Shown in pieces: positions 33,603 through 44,597 of a stretch of DNA of 64,000 nt. The position numbers were made by a program, and so were the translations under genes. The DNA is from Saccopteryx bilineata (taxonomy: Eukaryota; Chordata; Mammalia; Chiroptera; Emballonuridae), in contig NC_089491.1 of the NCBI RefSeq assembly GCF_036850765.1, forward strand, positions 133,292,266 to 133,356,265, written 5' to 3'. The notes beneath the pieces were generated by a model. The model did not search any database and was not told the DNA's origin. It saw only the letters and a program-made list of their open reading frames with translations. Every line of letters starts with the position of its first letter. Position 1 is the stretch's first letter.

Positions 33603-34239
33603 ATATTAGTATTTCTTCATACTTTTACTAGATGTGGCCATAAACAGTATATAGTAATTTTAAAATTATAAATAAAAGGTGTCTCACTTGTTCTTTCAAC
33701 ATTTCTTTTGACACATAGCTGTTGCAGTTCATAGTATTTCATTGAAGCTGTACTATATTTAGTTGATAGACATTGTTTTCAGCTTTTCACTGTTAAAAAA
33801 AAAAAGCTGCAACATTCTTGTAGTCTCCGTGAATAAAGTCCAGTAGTTTTTCCAGGGTATAGAACATAGAAGTGAAATCATATTACAAGGTATGCTCATT
33901 ACTTTCTCTCAATACAGCCAAATGGCTCTCCAAAACAGTTTTACCAATTTATACTCCCACAGTAGTAAATGAGAACTGTCGTTTCTTCCCATCTGGGTAC
34001 TGATATTTAAATTTGCTTTGCCAACTTAGACATTTTTCAAGGTTCTATACTTAGCCCTCCTCTCACTTTGTAACCTATTCCTAATCTAATGTATTTATGA
34101 CTTGTCAAGGTTACTTAGGAAATATGTCTCATGGGCATCCTAAAATCTTCCCCACATTCTCACATCCAACCAGATACAAATTTCTGTCCATTCTACTTTC
34201 TTATAATCCTGTATATCTGCTCTTTATTTCTCCATCTGA

Positions 34240-34700
34240 TTAGTTTCCTGTTCCTGCTATAACAAATCACCACAAATTTAGTGGTTTACACATTTATTTT
34301 CTTACAGTTCTAGAGATCAGAAATATGAAATGAAATGAATCTTATGGGGCTAAAATAAAGGGTGTTGCCTGTGCTAGTTCATTCTGGAGGATCCAGAAGA
34401 GAATCTCTTCCTTGCCTCTTCCACTTTTCAGAGGCTGCTGGCATTTCTTGGCCTATGGATGCATCACTGTAATCTTCCATCATCGCATCTCCTACTACTG
34501 ACTGATCTCCTGCCTCCCTCTCATGATTACACTTGTGATTATATTAGGCCTACCTAGATAATCCAGGATAATCTCCCCATTTCAAGATCCTTAATCACAT
34601 ATGCAAAACCCCTTTGGCTATATAACTGTCACAGGTTCTGGGAATTAGGATATGGACATCTTTGTGGTAGAGAATTATTCATCCTATCACACCATCTTAA
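34240..34700 (+). mobile_element. Ancient LTR-type (MaLR/MER) repeat
   Basis: ttagtttcctgttcctgctataacaaatcaccac followed later by aggataatctccccatttc and tatggacatctttgtgg is a familiar old mammalian repeat order. The family name is uncertain. 33610-34235 and 34700-34985 show nothing else. Confidence 0.6.
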
Positions 34701-35001
34701 ATGCTGCTTCCTTAATTCCAAAGAGTTCTCTCATCTTGAAAAATATTTTCCAAACTATTTACATAACCACCAGAATTGTGTCAATTTCAAATCTAACCAT
34801 AATCCTCTGCTTAGACTTTCAGTGGTTCTCCATTCCCTACAGCATCAAGTGAAAACTCATTTTCTTAGCATACGATTCCGTGACTTTACAAATGAAATTA
34901 AACTTTTGTCACTCTATTGAAATCTAAGCTCCCCTTATTCCAAACCATTATGCTGAGTTTGTGATATTGTTATGCTTTTGCCTTTACTTGCACCTTTCTT
35001 T

Positions 35002-35347
35002 TTCTTTTTTCTTTCTTTTTCTTTTTTTACAGAGACAGAGAGAGAGTCAAAGAGAGGGATAGCTAGGGACAGACAGGAACCGAGAGAGATGAGAAGCATC
35101 AATCATCAGTTTTTTGTGGCGACACCTTAGTTGTTCATTGATTGCTTTCTCATATGTGCCATGACCGCGGGCCTTCAGCAGACCGAGTAACCCCTTGCTT
35201 GAGCCAGCGACCTTGGGTCCAAGCTGGTGAGCTTTTTGCTCAAGCCAGATGAGCACACGCTCAAGCTGGCAACCACGGGGTCTCGAACCTGGGTCCTTCC
35301 GCATCCCAGTCCAATACTCTATCCACTGCACCACTGACTGGTCAGGT
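35002..35347 (-). mobile_element. SINE, type C
   Basis: Duplication ACTTGCACCTTTCTTT versus ACTTGCACATTTCTTT (34986-35001; 35348-35363). Confidence 0.94.
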
Positions 35348-35466
35348 ACTTGCACATTTCTTTACTCCTATGCCACCCATTCTTCCTTTGCCTACCTAGC
35401 CAACACATATTGATCAAGCTTCAACTTCAAAGTTAATGCCTTCCCCACCAAAAGGGCTCCACTACT

Positions 35467-35910
35467 ACATTGCTCACGAAAATTAGAGGATTAGAGAATG
35501 TGCAGATACTCCAGTACATTCAGCCTTTTTTAGAACCATCCTTAGCACCCGGGCCAACTTTGCTCCAATGGAGCCCTGGCTGCGGGATGGGAAGAGAGAG
35601 ATAGAGAGGAAGGAGAGGGGGAGGGGTGGAGAAGCAGATGGGCGCCTCTCCTGTGTGCCCTGGCCAGGAATCGAACCCGGTACTCCTGTACACCAGGCCG
35701 ATGCTCTACCACTGAGCCAACCAGCCAGGGCCATTCAGTCTTTTTGTATAGTGCATTTTTACCAATGAAATAAAAGTTGGTTTTGCATCTCATTTGCATA
35801 ATCAAACTTTCTTTGACTTGTCTGTTTTTCTGATGTTGTTTAATAAAAAAAATCAAATGCTTTATTGCTTCATACTCATTTTGAAATATCCCCTAATTTC
35901 TGTTAGTATA
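35467..35910 (-). mobile_element. Tc1-like deletion derivative (about 240 bp) with nested SINE
   Basis: In minus orientation it carries the first 230 or so bases of the element at 20180 (the same catttgattttt and tggagtatctgcacattctc phrases). It then jumps straight to the terminal repeat. The transposase is entirely deleted. Confidence 0.88.
35530..35732 (-). mobile_element. SINE, type A, 3'-truncated
   Basis: Only the head and first 200 bases are present. Duplication CATTCAGCCTTTTTT versus CATTCAGTCTTTTTG surrounds the truncated body. Confidence 0.92.
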
Positions 35911-36017
35911 TTTCCTGTGTATTCCTAGTACCAAAGCATTCAAAACACTTTACAGCGATATTTTGGTTTACAATGCTTGACCCCAAAATAATTAAGGGTA
36001 GGAATTTCGTAATTTTT

Positions 36018-36198
36018 AAGAGATTTTATTTATTCATAATAAAGAGGACAGGGAGACACAGAGAGAGAAGAGGAAGAGGGAGGAGCAGGAAGAAGCATCA
36101 ACTCCGATATGTGCCTTGACCAAGCGAGCCTAGTTTCAAACTAGTGACCTCAGCGTTCCAGGTTGATGCTCTAGCCACTGCACCACTGTAGGTCTGGC
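36018..36198 (-). mobile_element. SINE, type B
   Basis: Duplication AGGAATTTCGTAATTTTT (36000-36017) versus AGGAATTTCATAATTTTA (36199-36216). Confidence 0.94.
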
Positions 36199-36380
36199 AG
36201 GAATTTCATAATTTTAGCATCCTGTGTACCTAGTATCTTGACTTAGAGCAGATATGTAAGATCTAAATGGAACAATTAAGGTCATGGAGAGTTAGCATGT
36301 GTTATTTTCTGAAGGTTTGAATACTGATGAAAATAGCATGCTACACAAATAGCCATATACCCACAATAAAGAGTTGTAAG

Positions 36381-36673
36381 AGCCTGACCAGGCGGTGGCG
36401 CAGTGGATAGAGCATCAAACTGGGACGCGGAAGGACCCAGGTTTGAGACCCCAAGGTCGCCAGCTTATCTGGTTTGAGCAAGGCTCACCAGCTTGAGCCC
36501 AAGGTCACTGGCTCGAGCAAGGGGTCACTCGGTCTGCTGTAACCCCAGTGGTCAAGGCACATATGAGAACTCAATCAATGAACAACTAAGGAACCGCAAC
36601 AAAGAATTGATGTTTCTTATCTCTCTCTCCCTTCCTGTCTGTCTCTGTCTCTGCCAAAAATAATAATAATAAT
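36381..36673 (+). mobile_element. SINE, type C
   Basis: Exact 16-bp duplication AATAAAGAGTTGTAAG (36365-36380; 36674-36689). (AAT)n tail. Confidence 0.95.
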
Positions 36674-36896
36674 AATAAAGAGTTGTAAGATACAACAAAA
36701 CTGTTCTAAAATTGTAATTTTGTTTACATCTGGGATTTCTGAAGAATGTGTGCAAGTGAGTAAACAAGCTGAGAGAATGACCTGCCTAAATACACCAAGA
36801 TTAGTGGCAGAGTTGGCTTTAGCTGTGGGAAGCCTAAAATTTAATTCAAGTAGGTATTTGTGTGGTGGGGGAAATTTGATAACACTTTCAAATTAC

Positions 36897-37056
36897 TTTT
36901 TTTTAAAGATTTTATTTATTGATTTTTTAGAGAGAGAGAGAGAGAAAGGGGAGTGGGAAGCATCAACTCACAGTTGCTTCCTATATGTGCTTTGACTGCA
37001 CAAGTCTGGGGTTTCTTTTTTTTATTATTTATTTTATTTATTTATTCATTTTAGAG

Positions 37057-37099
<43 letters not shown>

Positions 37100-37255
37100 G
37101 GAGAGGGAGGGAGAGGGAGAGAGAGAGAGAAGTGGGGGAGGAGCAGAAAGCATCAACTCCCATATGTGCCTTAACCGGGCAAGCCCAGGGTTTCAAACCG
37201 GCAACCTCAGCAATCCAGGTCGACGCTTTATCCACTGTGCCACCACAGGTCAGGC
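36897..37255 (-). mobile_element. Two fused type B SINEs, first lacking its head
   Basis: 36897-37015 is a headless tail part; 37016-37255 is a full copy with a long (GA)n (37060-37130). One duplication pair, ACACTTTCAAATTAC and ACACATTCAAATTAT, encloses both. Confidence 0.85.
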
Positions 37256-37501
37256 ACACATTCAAATTATATGACCTTCAAGCTATGCTTATGGGTGTAA
37301 CATTACATCTAGTATACAACTGGTTTGCTGAGGCAGGCATGAATTGTCTTTCAGGGACCTACTGACTGAAAAATGGCAAGTTGATAACAGAACTGGAAAC
37401 ATTAAGTCATAAATAAAATTATGTTAGATGCTCAGCACAACAGTTGGTGGCCTGGAGAGTGTCTAGGCGAGAGAGGAGAGAGGATAATAACTGGAATTAA
37501 G

Positions 37502-37796
37502 GCCTGACGAGGCAGTGGCACAGTGAATATAGCATTGGCCTGGGATGCTGAGGACCCAGGTTTGAAACCCCAAGGTCACCGGCTTAAGCGCAGGCTCATC
37601 TGGCTTGAGCACATGCTCAGAGACATGACCCCATGGTCGCTGGCTTGAGCAAAGGGTCACTGGCTCAGCTGAAGCCCCCTGGTCAAGGCACATATGAGAA
37701 AGCAATCAATGAACTAAGATGAGGCAACTATGAGTTGATGCTTCTCATCTCTCTCTCTTCCTGTCTGTCCCTCTCGCTAAAACAAACAAACAACAA
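37502..37796 (+). mobile_element. SINE, type C
   Basis: Exact duplication AACTGGAATTAAG (37489-37501; 37797-37809). Confidence 0.95.
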
Positions 37797-37879
37797 AACT
37801 GGAATTAAGGCAACAATTTAGAAAAATTGGGGCAGATATAAACCAAATAGTTTTTAGCACTGTAATTAACACTTTTTAC

Positions 37880-38461
37880 TAAAATTAAAAAAATATATCG
37901 ATTTTAGAGAGGAAGAGGGAAGAGAGGGGAAAAAAGCACATTGATTTGTTTTTCCACTAATTTATGCATTCATTGGTTGATTCTTTTTTTTTTTTTTTTT
38001 TTGTATTTTTCTGAAGTTGGAAACAGGGAGGCAGTCAGACAGACTCCTGCATGTGCCCGACCGGGATCCACCCTGCATGCACATCAGGGTACGATACTCT
38101 GCCCATCTGGGGCATTGCTATGTTGCAATGAGGGCCATTCTAGCACCTGAGCCAGAGGCCATGGAGCCATCCTCAGCGCCCGGGCCAACCTTGCTCCAAT
38201 GGAGCCTTGGCTGCGGGAGGGGAAGAGAGAGACAGAGAGGAAGGAGAGGGGAAGGGGTGGAGAAGCAGATGTGCGCCTCTCCTGTGTGCCCTGGCCGGAA
38301 ATCGAACCCGGGACTCCTGAACGCCAGGCCATTGCACTACCACTGAGCCAACTGGCCAGGGCCATTGGTTGATACTTATATGTGCCCTGACCAGGGATCA
38401 AACCCACAATCTTGGTATATGGGCACAACGTTCTAACCAACATAGCTATCTGGCCAGGGCT
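37880..38461 (-). mobile_element. SINE, type D, split by a type A SINE
   Basis: Halves 37880-37985 and 38363-38461. Head ctatctggccagggc at the right end. Confidence 0.88.
37986..38362 (-). mobile_element. SINE, type A, nested in type D
   Basis: Duplication CATTGGTTGATTCTT (37971-37985) versus CATTGGTTGATACTT (38363-38377). Confidence 0.94.
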
Positions 38462-38500
38462 CCTAATACTTTTAAAATTAGCTCAAAGAAATGTAGTCTA

Positions 38501-38835
38501 GCCTCACCAGGTGGTGGCACAGTGGATAGAGCGTCGGGCTGGGATGTGGAAGGACCCAAGTTCGAGACCCCAAGGTCACCAGTTTGAGCGTGGGCTCATC
38601 TGGTTTGAGCAAAGCTCACCAGCTTGGACCCAAGGTCACTGGCTTGAGAAAGGGGTTACTCGGTCTGCTGAAGGCCCACAGTCAAGGCACATATGAGAAA
38701 TCAATCAATGAACAACTAAGGTGTTGCAATGAAAAACTGATGATTGAGCTTCTCATCTCTCTCTGTTCCAGTCTGCCTGTCCCTATCTATCCCTCTCTTT
38801 GACTGTCTCTGTGGAAAAAAAAGAAAAAAAAGAAA
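38501..38835 (+). mobile_element. SINE, type C
   Basis: Duplication AGAAATGTAGTCTA versus AGAAATGCAGTCTA. Confidence 0.94.
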
Positions 38836-38930
38836 AAAGAAATGCAGTCTAATGAAAACCACCCAATGCTAAAGGATGAAGCGTGTCTTTGGACCTAAAA
38901 GGAATTTTAGTTTAGTATTTTTGCACATTT

Positions 38931-39306
38931 TTTTTTCCTGAAGCTGGAAACGGGGAGAGACAGTCAGACAGACTCCCGCATGCGCCCAACCGGGATCCAC
39001 CCGGCACGCCCACCAGGGGCGATGCTCTGCCCACCAGGGGGCGATGCTTTACCCCTCCGGGGCGTCGTTCTGCCAAGACCAGAGCCACTCCAGCACCTGG
39101 GGCAGAGGCCAAGGAGCCATCCCCAGCGCCTGGGCCATCTTTGCTCCAATGGAGCCTTGCTGCGGGAGGGGAAGAGAGAGACAGAGAGGAAGGAGGGGGG
39201 GTGGAGAAGCAAATGGGCACTTCTCCTATGTGCCCTGGCCGGGAATCGAACCCGGGTCCCCAGCACGCCAGGCTGATGCTCTACTGCTGAGCCAACCGGC
39301 CAGGGC
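38931..39306 (-). mobile_element. SINE, type A, near consensus
   Basis: Exact 16-bp duplication GTATTTTTGCACATTT (38915-38930; 39307-39322). Contains a duplicated ccaccaggggcgatgc module (39009-39050). Confidence 0.95.
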
Positions 39307-39588
39307 GTATTTTTGCACATTTATCAATTGTTAGGATTACATTCTGCAAAGAACTTGCATGACCATCTCAAAAGTATACTCATATCTCCCTCTCCACAAG
39401 ATTGTCAGGGTATCCAATTATGGTGAATGGCACAAACTTCTATCCAGTGCCAAAGTCACAAATTCATGAATGATGCTTTCCTTTCTCTTCCTCCATATCT
39501 AATCCATTCAAGTCCTGTTCCTAAATGTTACTCAAATATTCCATTTTGCTCTGTTATTATCATCAGGTATAACCTAACTGTTCTCTTT

Positions 39589-39791
39589 TTTTTTTTTTTT
39601 AATTTTTATTTATTCATTTTTTAGAGAGGAGAGAGAGAGACAGAGAGGGAGAGAGAGGAGAGAGAGAGGGGGGGAGGAGCTGGAAGCATCAACTCCCATA
39701 TGTGCCTTGACCAGGCAAGCCCAGGGTTTCGAACCAGCGACCTCAGCATTTCCAGGTCGACGCTTTATCCACTGCGCCACCACAGGTCAGG
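39589..39791 (-). mobile_element. SINE, type B
   Basis: Exact 16-bp duplication CCTAACTGTTCTCTTT (39573-39588; 39792-39807). Confidence 0.95.
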
Positions 39792-39929
39792 CCTAACTGT
39801 TCTCTTTAATGCATAGATTTCAAATCCTAGGAGTCTGGCTCTTAATCTTGTTCTACAGCCTCAACTTGGAGGATGTAACAATGTTCCCTTTGCTCTATTT
39901 ACAGGACCCTACAATTCCTCTAATGTATC

Positions 39930-40235
39930 ACAAAGTGGTATGTACCAGTTCTTTCCTCATTTGGAACATCCCCCTCCTGCTCACCTAATTAACTACTACC
40001 CCTTCAAATATCTGTCTTGTTTCTCAGGGAAGCAATTCTATCTTTGAACCACCCCCAACTACAACCATATAGATTATAATTCCAGCTTGCATGTATACTA
40101 CTAGTCTAATTTTAGAATTACTTATGACTGTTTCATGCTAACACTGAAAGGGCAGGAATCTATCTTTGCTGCCTAACACACTGTCTGGAATATAGCATTC
40201 AATAAATACTGACTAAATGACTACTTCAGCCATCA
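39930..40235 (+). mobile_element. LINE-2 3' end
   Basis: ctttcctcatttggaacatc, then gggcaggaatctatctttgc and attcaataaatactgac follow the L2 3' UTR order. 40240-40700 shows nothing recognisable. Confidence 0.6.
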
Positions 40236-40707
40236 TGATAAGCTCCAATGCAAAGTCAATACCCTATTTTGACAAAGTCATCGTTACTTGTATAGGCAGA
40301 ATTTGAAATGCAAAAGAGGCAAAATTAGAACTTAGGTGCACCATTCAAAATGATAGCAAACAAATGTAAACACCTATATAATCTTTTTTTGAGAGTACAT
40401 TTATTAAAGGTCTGGACAGTGATATCAGGATGAATTTAGGACAGAAGAAGCAACAGGAGAGAGCCTAGACATGGCTGCTTTGGCTCCCTGGGAAGTCAGA
40501 GAAAAGGCAACTTTGGAGACAGGTTCAGGGGGTTAGCCCAGGACAAGCTGCCACTGCCCATTGCTTCCCTAGCTCCAAATATTCCAGGAGCCCTTAGAAT
40601 TTAGTAGATGCAGGCCTGTAGGGCAAGAGGAAGCAGGGAAAGAAGAGGAGGAAGGGAAAGATATGAGCATATTCCAGAGAGAGCGTGCCACAACCTATAT
40701 GTTAGAG

Positions 40708-41070
40708 CAGGGGTCCCCAAACTACGGCCCGCGGGCCACATGCGGCCCCGAGGCCATTTATCCAGCCCCCGCTGCACTTCTGGAAGGGGCACCTCTTTCA
40801 TTGGTGGTCAATGAAAGGAGCACATTGACCATCTCATTAGCCAAAAGCAGGTCCATAGTTCCCATTGAAATACTGGTCAGTTTCTTGATTTAAATTTACC
40901 TGTTTTTTTATTTTAAATATTGTATTTGTTCCCGTTTTGTTTTTTTACTTTAAAATAAGATATGTGCAGTGTGCATAGGGATTTGTTCATAGTTTTTTTT
41001 ATAGTCCGGTCCTCCAATGGTCTGAGGGACAGTGAACTGGCCCCCTGTGTAAAAAGTTTGGGGACCCCTG
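40708..41070 (+). mobile_element. hAT MITE, complete
   Basis: Termini CAGGGGTCCCCAAACT and AGTTTGGGGACCCCTG are a near-perfect inverted pair. Duplication TGTTAGAG (40700-40707) versus TGTTAGAA (41071-41078). Confidence 0.94.
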
Positions 41071-41170
41071 TGTTAGAAGGCTGGAGTCCTACTATTATTC
41101 ATTAAGTCCAATACAGTTAGCATTCAAAGGAAATAGAGAAGCACAGCAACTTCCAAGATCTGCATAACAG

Positions 41171-41382
41171 CCCTGGCCGGATAGCTCATTTTTGCATAAC
41201 AGCCCTGGCCGGATAGCTCATTTGGTTAAGAGCTTCGACCTGAAGCACAAAGGTTGCAGGTTTGATACTGGGTCAGAGCACATAACAGATTGATGTTCCT
41301 GTCTTTCTCTCCCCGCCTCTCTCTCTTCCCACTCCCTGCCTCTCTCATTAAAATCAATAAATAAAATAAGATTAAAAAGAAA
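41171..41382 (+). mobile_element. SINE, type D, with duplicated head
   Basis: Exact duplication AGATCTGCATAACAG (41156-41170; 41383-41397). The first 22 bases of the SINE, with the adjoining target, occur twice in tandem (period 32, 41161-41224). Confidence 0.93.
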
Positions 41383-41432
41383 AGATCTGCATAACAGCTA
41401 CCAAAAACAAACTTTAAAAGATGACATTTAGC

Positions 41433-41628
41433 TTGACCTGTGGTGGCGCAGTGGATAAAGCATTGACCTGAAACACTGAGGTCACCAGTTCAAAACCCTG
41501 GGCTTGTCTGGTCAAGGCACATATGGGAGTTGATGCTTCCTGCTCCTCCCCACTTTCTTTCTCTCTCATTCTAACTCTCTCTCCACTCTAAAATGAATAA
41601 ATAAAAATTAAAAAAATATTTTAAAAAA
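41433..41628 (+). mobile_element. SINE, type B
   Basis: Duplication GATGACATTTAG versus GATAACATTTAG. Confidence 0.93.
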
Positions 41629-41674
41629 AGAGATAACATTTAGATAGCTTCCTCCTTCCCACACCAGAAGAAAA

Positions 41675-41995
41675 TTAACCCTTTGAGTAGTACAAACGTT
41701 CATGTATTGTACATCCTCGAGCCTCCTGACCATCCAGAGTACGATCGTACATGTACGTCTTTAAACTCTGAGCTGGAGAATTGCATGAGATAACAAAAAA
41801 TTTTATTTTAAAAATGTGTAAGGCAACATTTAAAAAAGGCAAATGTTCTTCTTGTTTCCATAAATTGGTTATCAAGCAAACATGATTTTAAGTTAGTAAA
41901 ACTGTAACTGAAACTAATTTCATTTTTTGAAACAAAACTCACTCCCGGGAGTCACCGAGCATGAAAAAAACTCACTACTCAAAATATTTTAGTCC
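41675..41995 (+). mobile_element. piggyBac-like MITE
   Basis: TTAA followed by CCCTTTGAGTAGTACA at the left. The right end reads TCACTACTCAAAATATTTTA, the inverted counterpart with a damaged terminus. There is no ORF. The TTAA start and CCC terminus favour piggyBac; the right boundary is uncertain. Confidence 0.65.
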
Positions 41996-42043
41996 TTTAA
42001 ACCCCCATACAAACTCAGGACACTCTTGATAGTTTTCTGGTGT

Positions 42044-42384
42044 TTTTTTTTTTCTTTTTTAGTGAGCAAGACAGAGAAACAGAGACACGAAGAGAGATGA
42101 GAAGAATCAACTCAGTTGTGGCACTCTAATTATTCATTAATTGCTCCTCTTATGTGCCCTGGCTGGAGGGAGGGGGTCCCAGCCAAGCCAGTGACCCTTG
42201 CTCAAGTCAGTAACCTTGGGCTCAAGTCAGTGACCATGAGGTCTTATCAGTGATTCCACATTTAAGCCTGTGACCCCATGCTCAAACCGGTGAGCCTGCA
42301 CTCAAGCTCCCGACCTCAGGGTTTTGAAGCCGAGACCTCAGCATCCCAGGTCGATGCTCTATCCACTGTCCCATCTGGTCAGGA
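42044..42384 (-). mobile_element. SINE, type C
   Basis: Duplication CACTCTTGATAGTTTTC versus CTACTCTTGATAGTTCTC. Confidence 0.92.
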
Positions 42385-42435
42385 CTACTCTTGATAGTTC
42401 TCATTGCAGAAACTTTTAAGAAAATTCACAGTCCA

Positions 42436-42774
42436 CCTGACCAGGCAGTGGCACAGTGAATTGAGAATTGGACTGGGATGTAGAGGACCCGGTTCAAAAC
42501 CCCAAAGTCACTGGCTTGAGTGCAGGGTTGCTGGCTAGAGCGTGGGATCATAGACATGACTCCATGGTTGCTAGATTGAGCCCAAAGGTCGCTGGCTTGA
42601 AAGCCCAAAGTCACTGGCTTGAACAAGGGGTCACTAGCTCTGCTGTAGCCCCCCCGTCAAGGCACATATGAGAAAGCAATCAATGAACAACTAAGGACAC
42701 TAAGGAGCCACAATAATTGATGCTTCTCATCCCTCTCCCTTCCTGCCTGTCTGTCCCTCTGTCTCTGTCACAAA
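42436..42774 (+). mobile_element. SINE, type C
   Basis: Duplication AAATTCACAGTC on both sides. Confidence 0.92.
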
Positions 42775-42924
42775 AATAAATTCACAGTCTTTCAGAGGTA
42801 ATCTTAAACTTCTCATAAAAGCTTCCAAGCACATAACTTAAATTTAAAGACATATTAAGGTTCATATTATTTTTTAATTTTTTAAAACTCATTATATTGA
42901 TACCTTTGATGAAAGACTACATTT

Positions 42925-43253
42925 TATTTTATTTATTTATTTATTTACAGGGACAGAGGGATAGATAGGGACAGACAGACAGGAACGGAGAGAGATGAGA
43001 AGCATCAATCATCAGTTTTTTGTTGCGACACCTTACTTGTTCATTGATTGCTTTCTCTTATGTGCCTTGACCGCGGGCCTTCAGCAGACCAAGTAACCCC
43101 TTTGCTTGAGCCAGCGACCTTGGGTCCAAGCTGGTGAACTTTTTGCTCAAGCCAGATGAGGCCGCGCTCAAGCTGGTGACCTCGGGGTCTCGAACCTGGG
43201 TCCTCCGCCTCCCAGTTCAACACTTTATCCACTGCACCACTGCCTGGTCAGGC
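42925..43253 (-). mobile_element. SINE, type C
   Basis: (TTTA)n start. Head cctggtcaggc at 43244-43253. AAGGTTCATATT follows and also occurs upstream at 42858. Confidence 0.9.
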
Positions 43254-43267
43254 AAGGTTCATATTTT

Positions 43268-43452
43268 AAAAAAAAATATTTTATTTTTATTCATTTTAGA
43301 GAGGGGGAAAGAGAGAGAGAGAGAGAGAGAAAGGAGGAAGGATTAGGAAACATCAACTCCCATATGTGTCTTGACAGGGCAAGCGGGGGTTTTGAAATGG
43401 CAACTTCAGCATTCCAGGTTGACACTTTATTCACTGTGCCACCACAAGGAAG
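43268..43452 (-). mobile_element. SINE, type B, divergent
   Basis: Head caccacaaggaagg is mutated. (GA)n core 43313-43330. Confidence 0.85.
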
Positions 43453-43529
43453 GAAGGTTATTTTCTAATGAGGCGTATTTAAGGTGTCTCAGTGATAAGA
43501 CTCTTGACAAATCCATTCATTTTAAGTCC

Positions 43530-43695
43530 TGGCCGGGAAGCTCAGTTGGTTACAGCACTATCTTGACACTCCAGGGTTGCCGGTTCCATTCCTGGTCAGG
43601 GCACATACAAGAATCAACTGATGAATGCACAACCAAATAAAACAACAAATCAAAGTTTCTTTCTCTCTCTAAAATCAATCAATTTTTTAAAAAAT
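43530..43695 (+). mobile_element. SINE, type D, part of a same-site pair
   Basis: Preceded by AAATCCATTCATTTTAA, followed by AAAATCCATTTTATTT. Confidence 0.88.
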
Positions 43696-43711
43696 CCATT
43701 TTATTTATTTA

Positions 43712-44046
43712 TTTTTAATTTTTATTTTATTTACTGAGACAAAGAGAGAGTCAGAGAGAGGAATAGATAGGGACAGACGGGAACGGAGAGACGAGAAGCA
43801 TCAATCATCAGTTTTTCGTTGTGACATCTTAGTTGTTCATTGATTGCTTTCTCATATGTGCCTTGACCGTGGGCCTTCAGCAGACCGAGTAACCCCTTGC
43901 TCAAGCCAGCAACCTTGGGTCCAAGCTGGTAAGCTTTTGCTCAAACCAGATGAGCCCGCGCTCAAGCTGGTGACCTCGGGGTCTCGAACCTGGGTCTTCC
44001 GCATTCCAGTCTGACGCTCTATCCATTGTGCCACCGCCAGGTCAGG
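43712..44046 (-). mobile_element. SINE, type C, part of a same-site pair
   Basis: Followed by a third AAATCCATTCATTTTAA. Opposite orientation to its neighbour. Confidence 0.92.
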
Positions 44047-44307
44047 CCAAAATCCATTCATTTTAAATATAACTCAAAAGTCTACTACATCATTTAAGTC
44101 TACCAATTTGGTTATTAGTTCATTATAAATACATGTTCCTAGTATGATAAAGAAATTTAAATTATGCATCAATGTCTCTTGGCCAAATAAACTACTAACA
44201 TATTGACATACAGCCCTAATGCTTTGTGAGCACGTAACCTTGTAAACCTGTTATTAATGGTACCATTTTGCTCACTGGTATTATTATCTTCATTAAGATA
44301 AACAACC

Positions 44308-44455
44308 GTTCTCTGGCTGGATAGCTCAGTTGACTGGAGCATCGTCCTAAAGCACAAAGGTTGCCAGTTAGAGTCCATGCTCAGGGCACATATAGGAGCA
44401 GCTGTATGTTCCTGTCTCTCTCTCTACCCTGCCTATTTAAGAAAAAAAAAAAAAG
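44308..44455 (+). mobile_element. SINE, type D
   Basis: ctctggctggatagctcagt head, A-rich tail. Confidence 0.85.
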
Positions 44456-44597
44456 AAAAACAGATAAGCAACAGTTCATTAGCAAATTAAACAATTTAGC
44501 TGTTCAACCAGGCAATGCTACTAAGTAATTATCAAAGTGAATGTTCACATTAAATCTGTGACCTCATAGTCCTATTGCATAACTTGGATAGTAAAAA

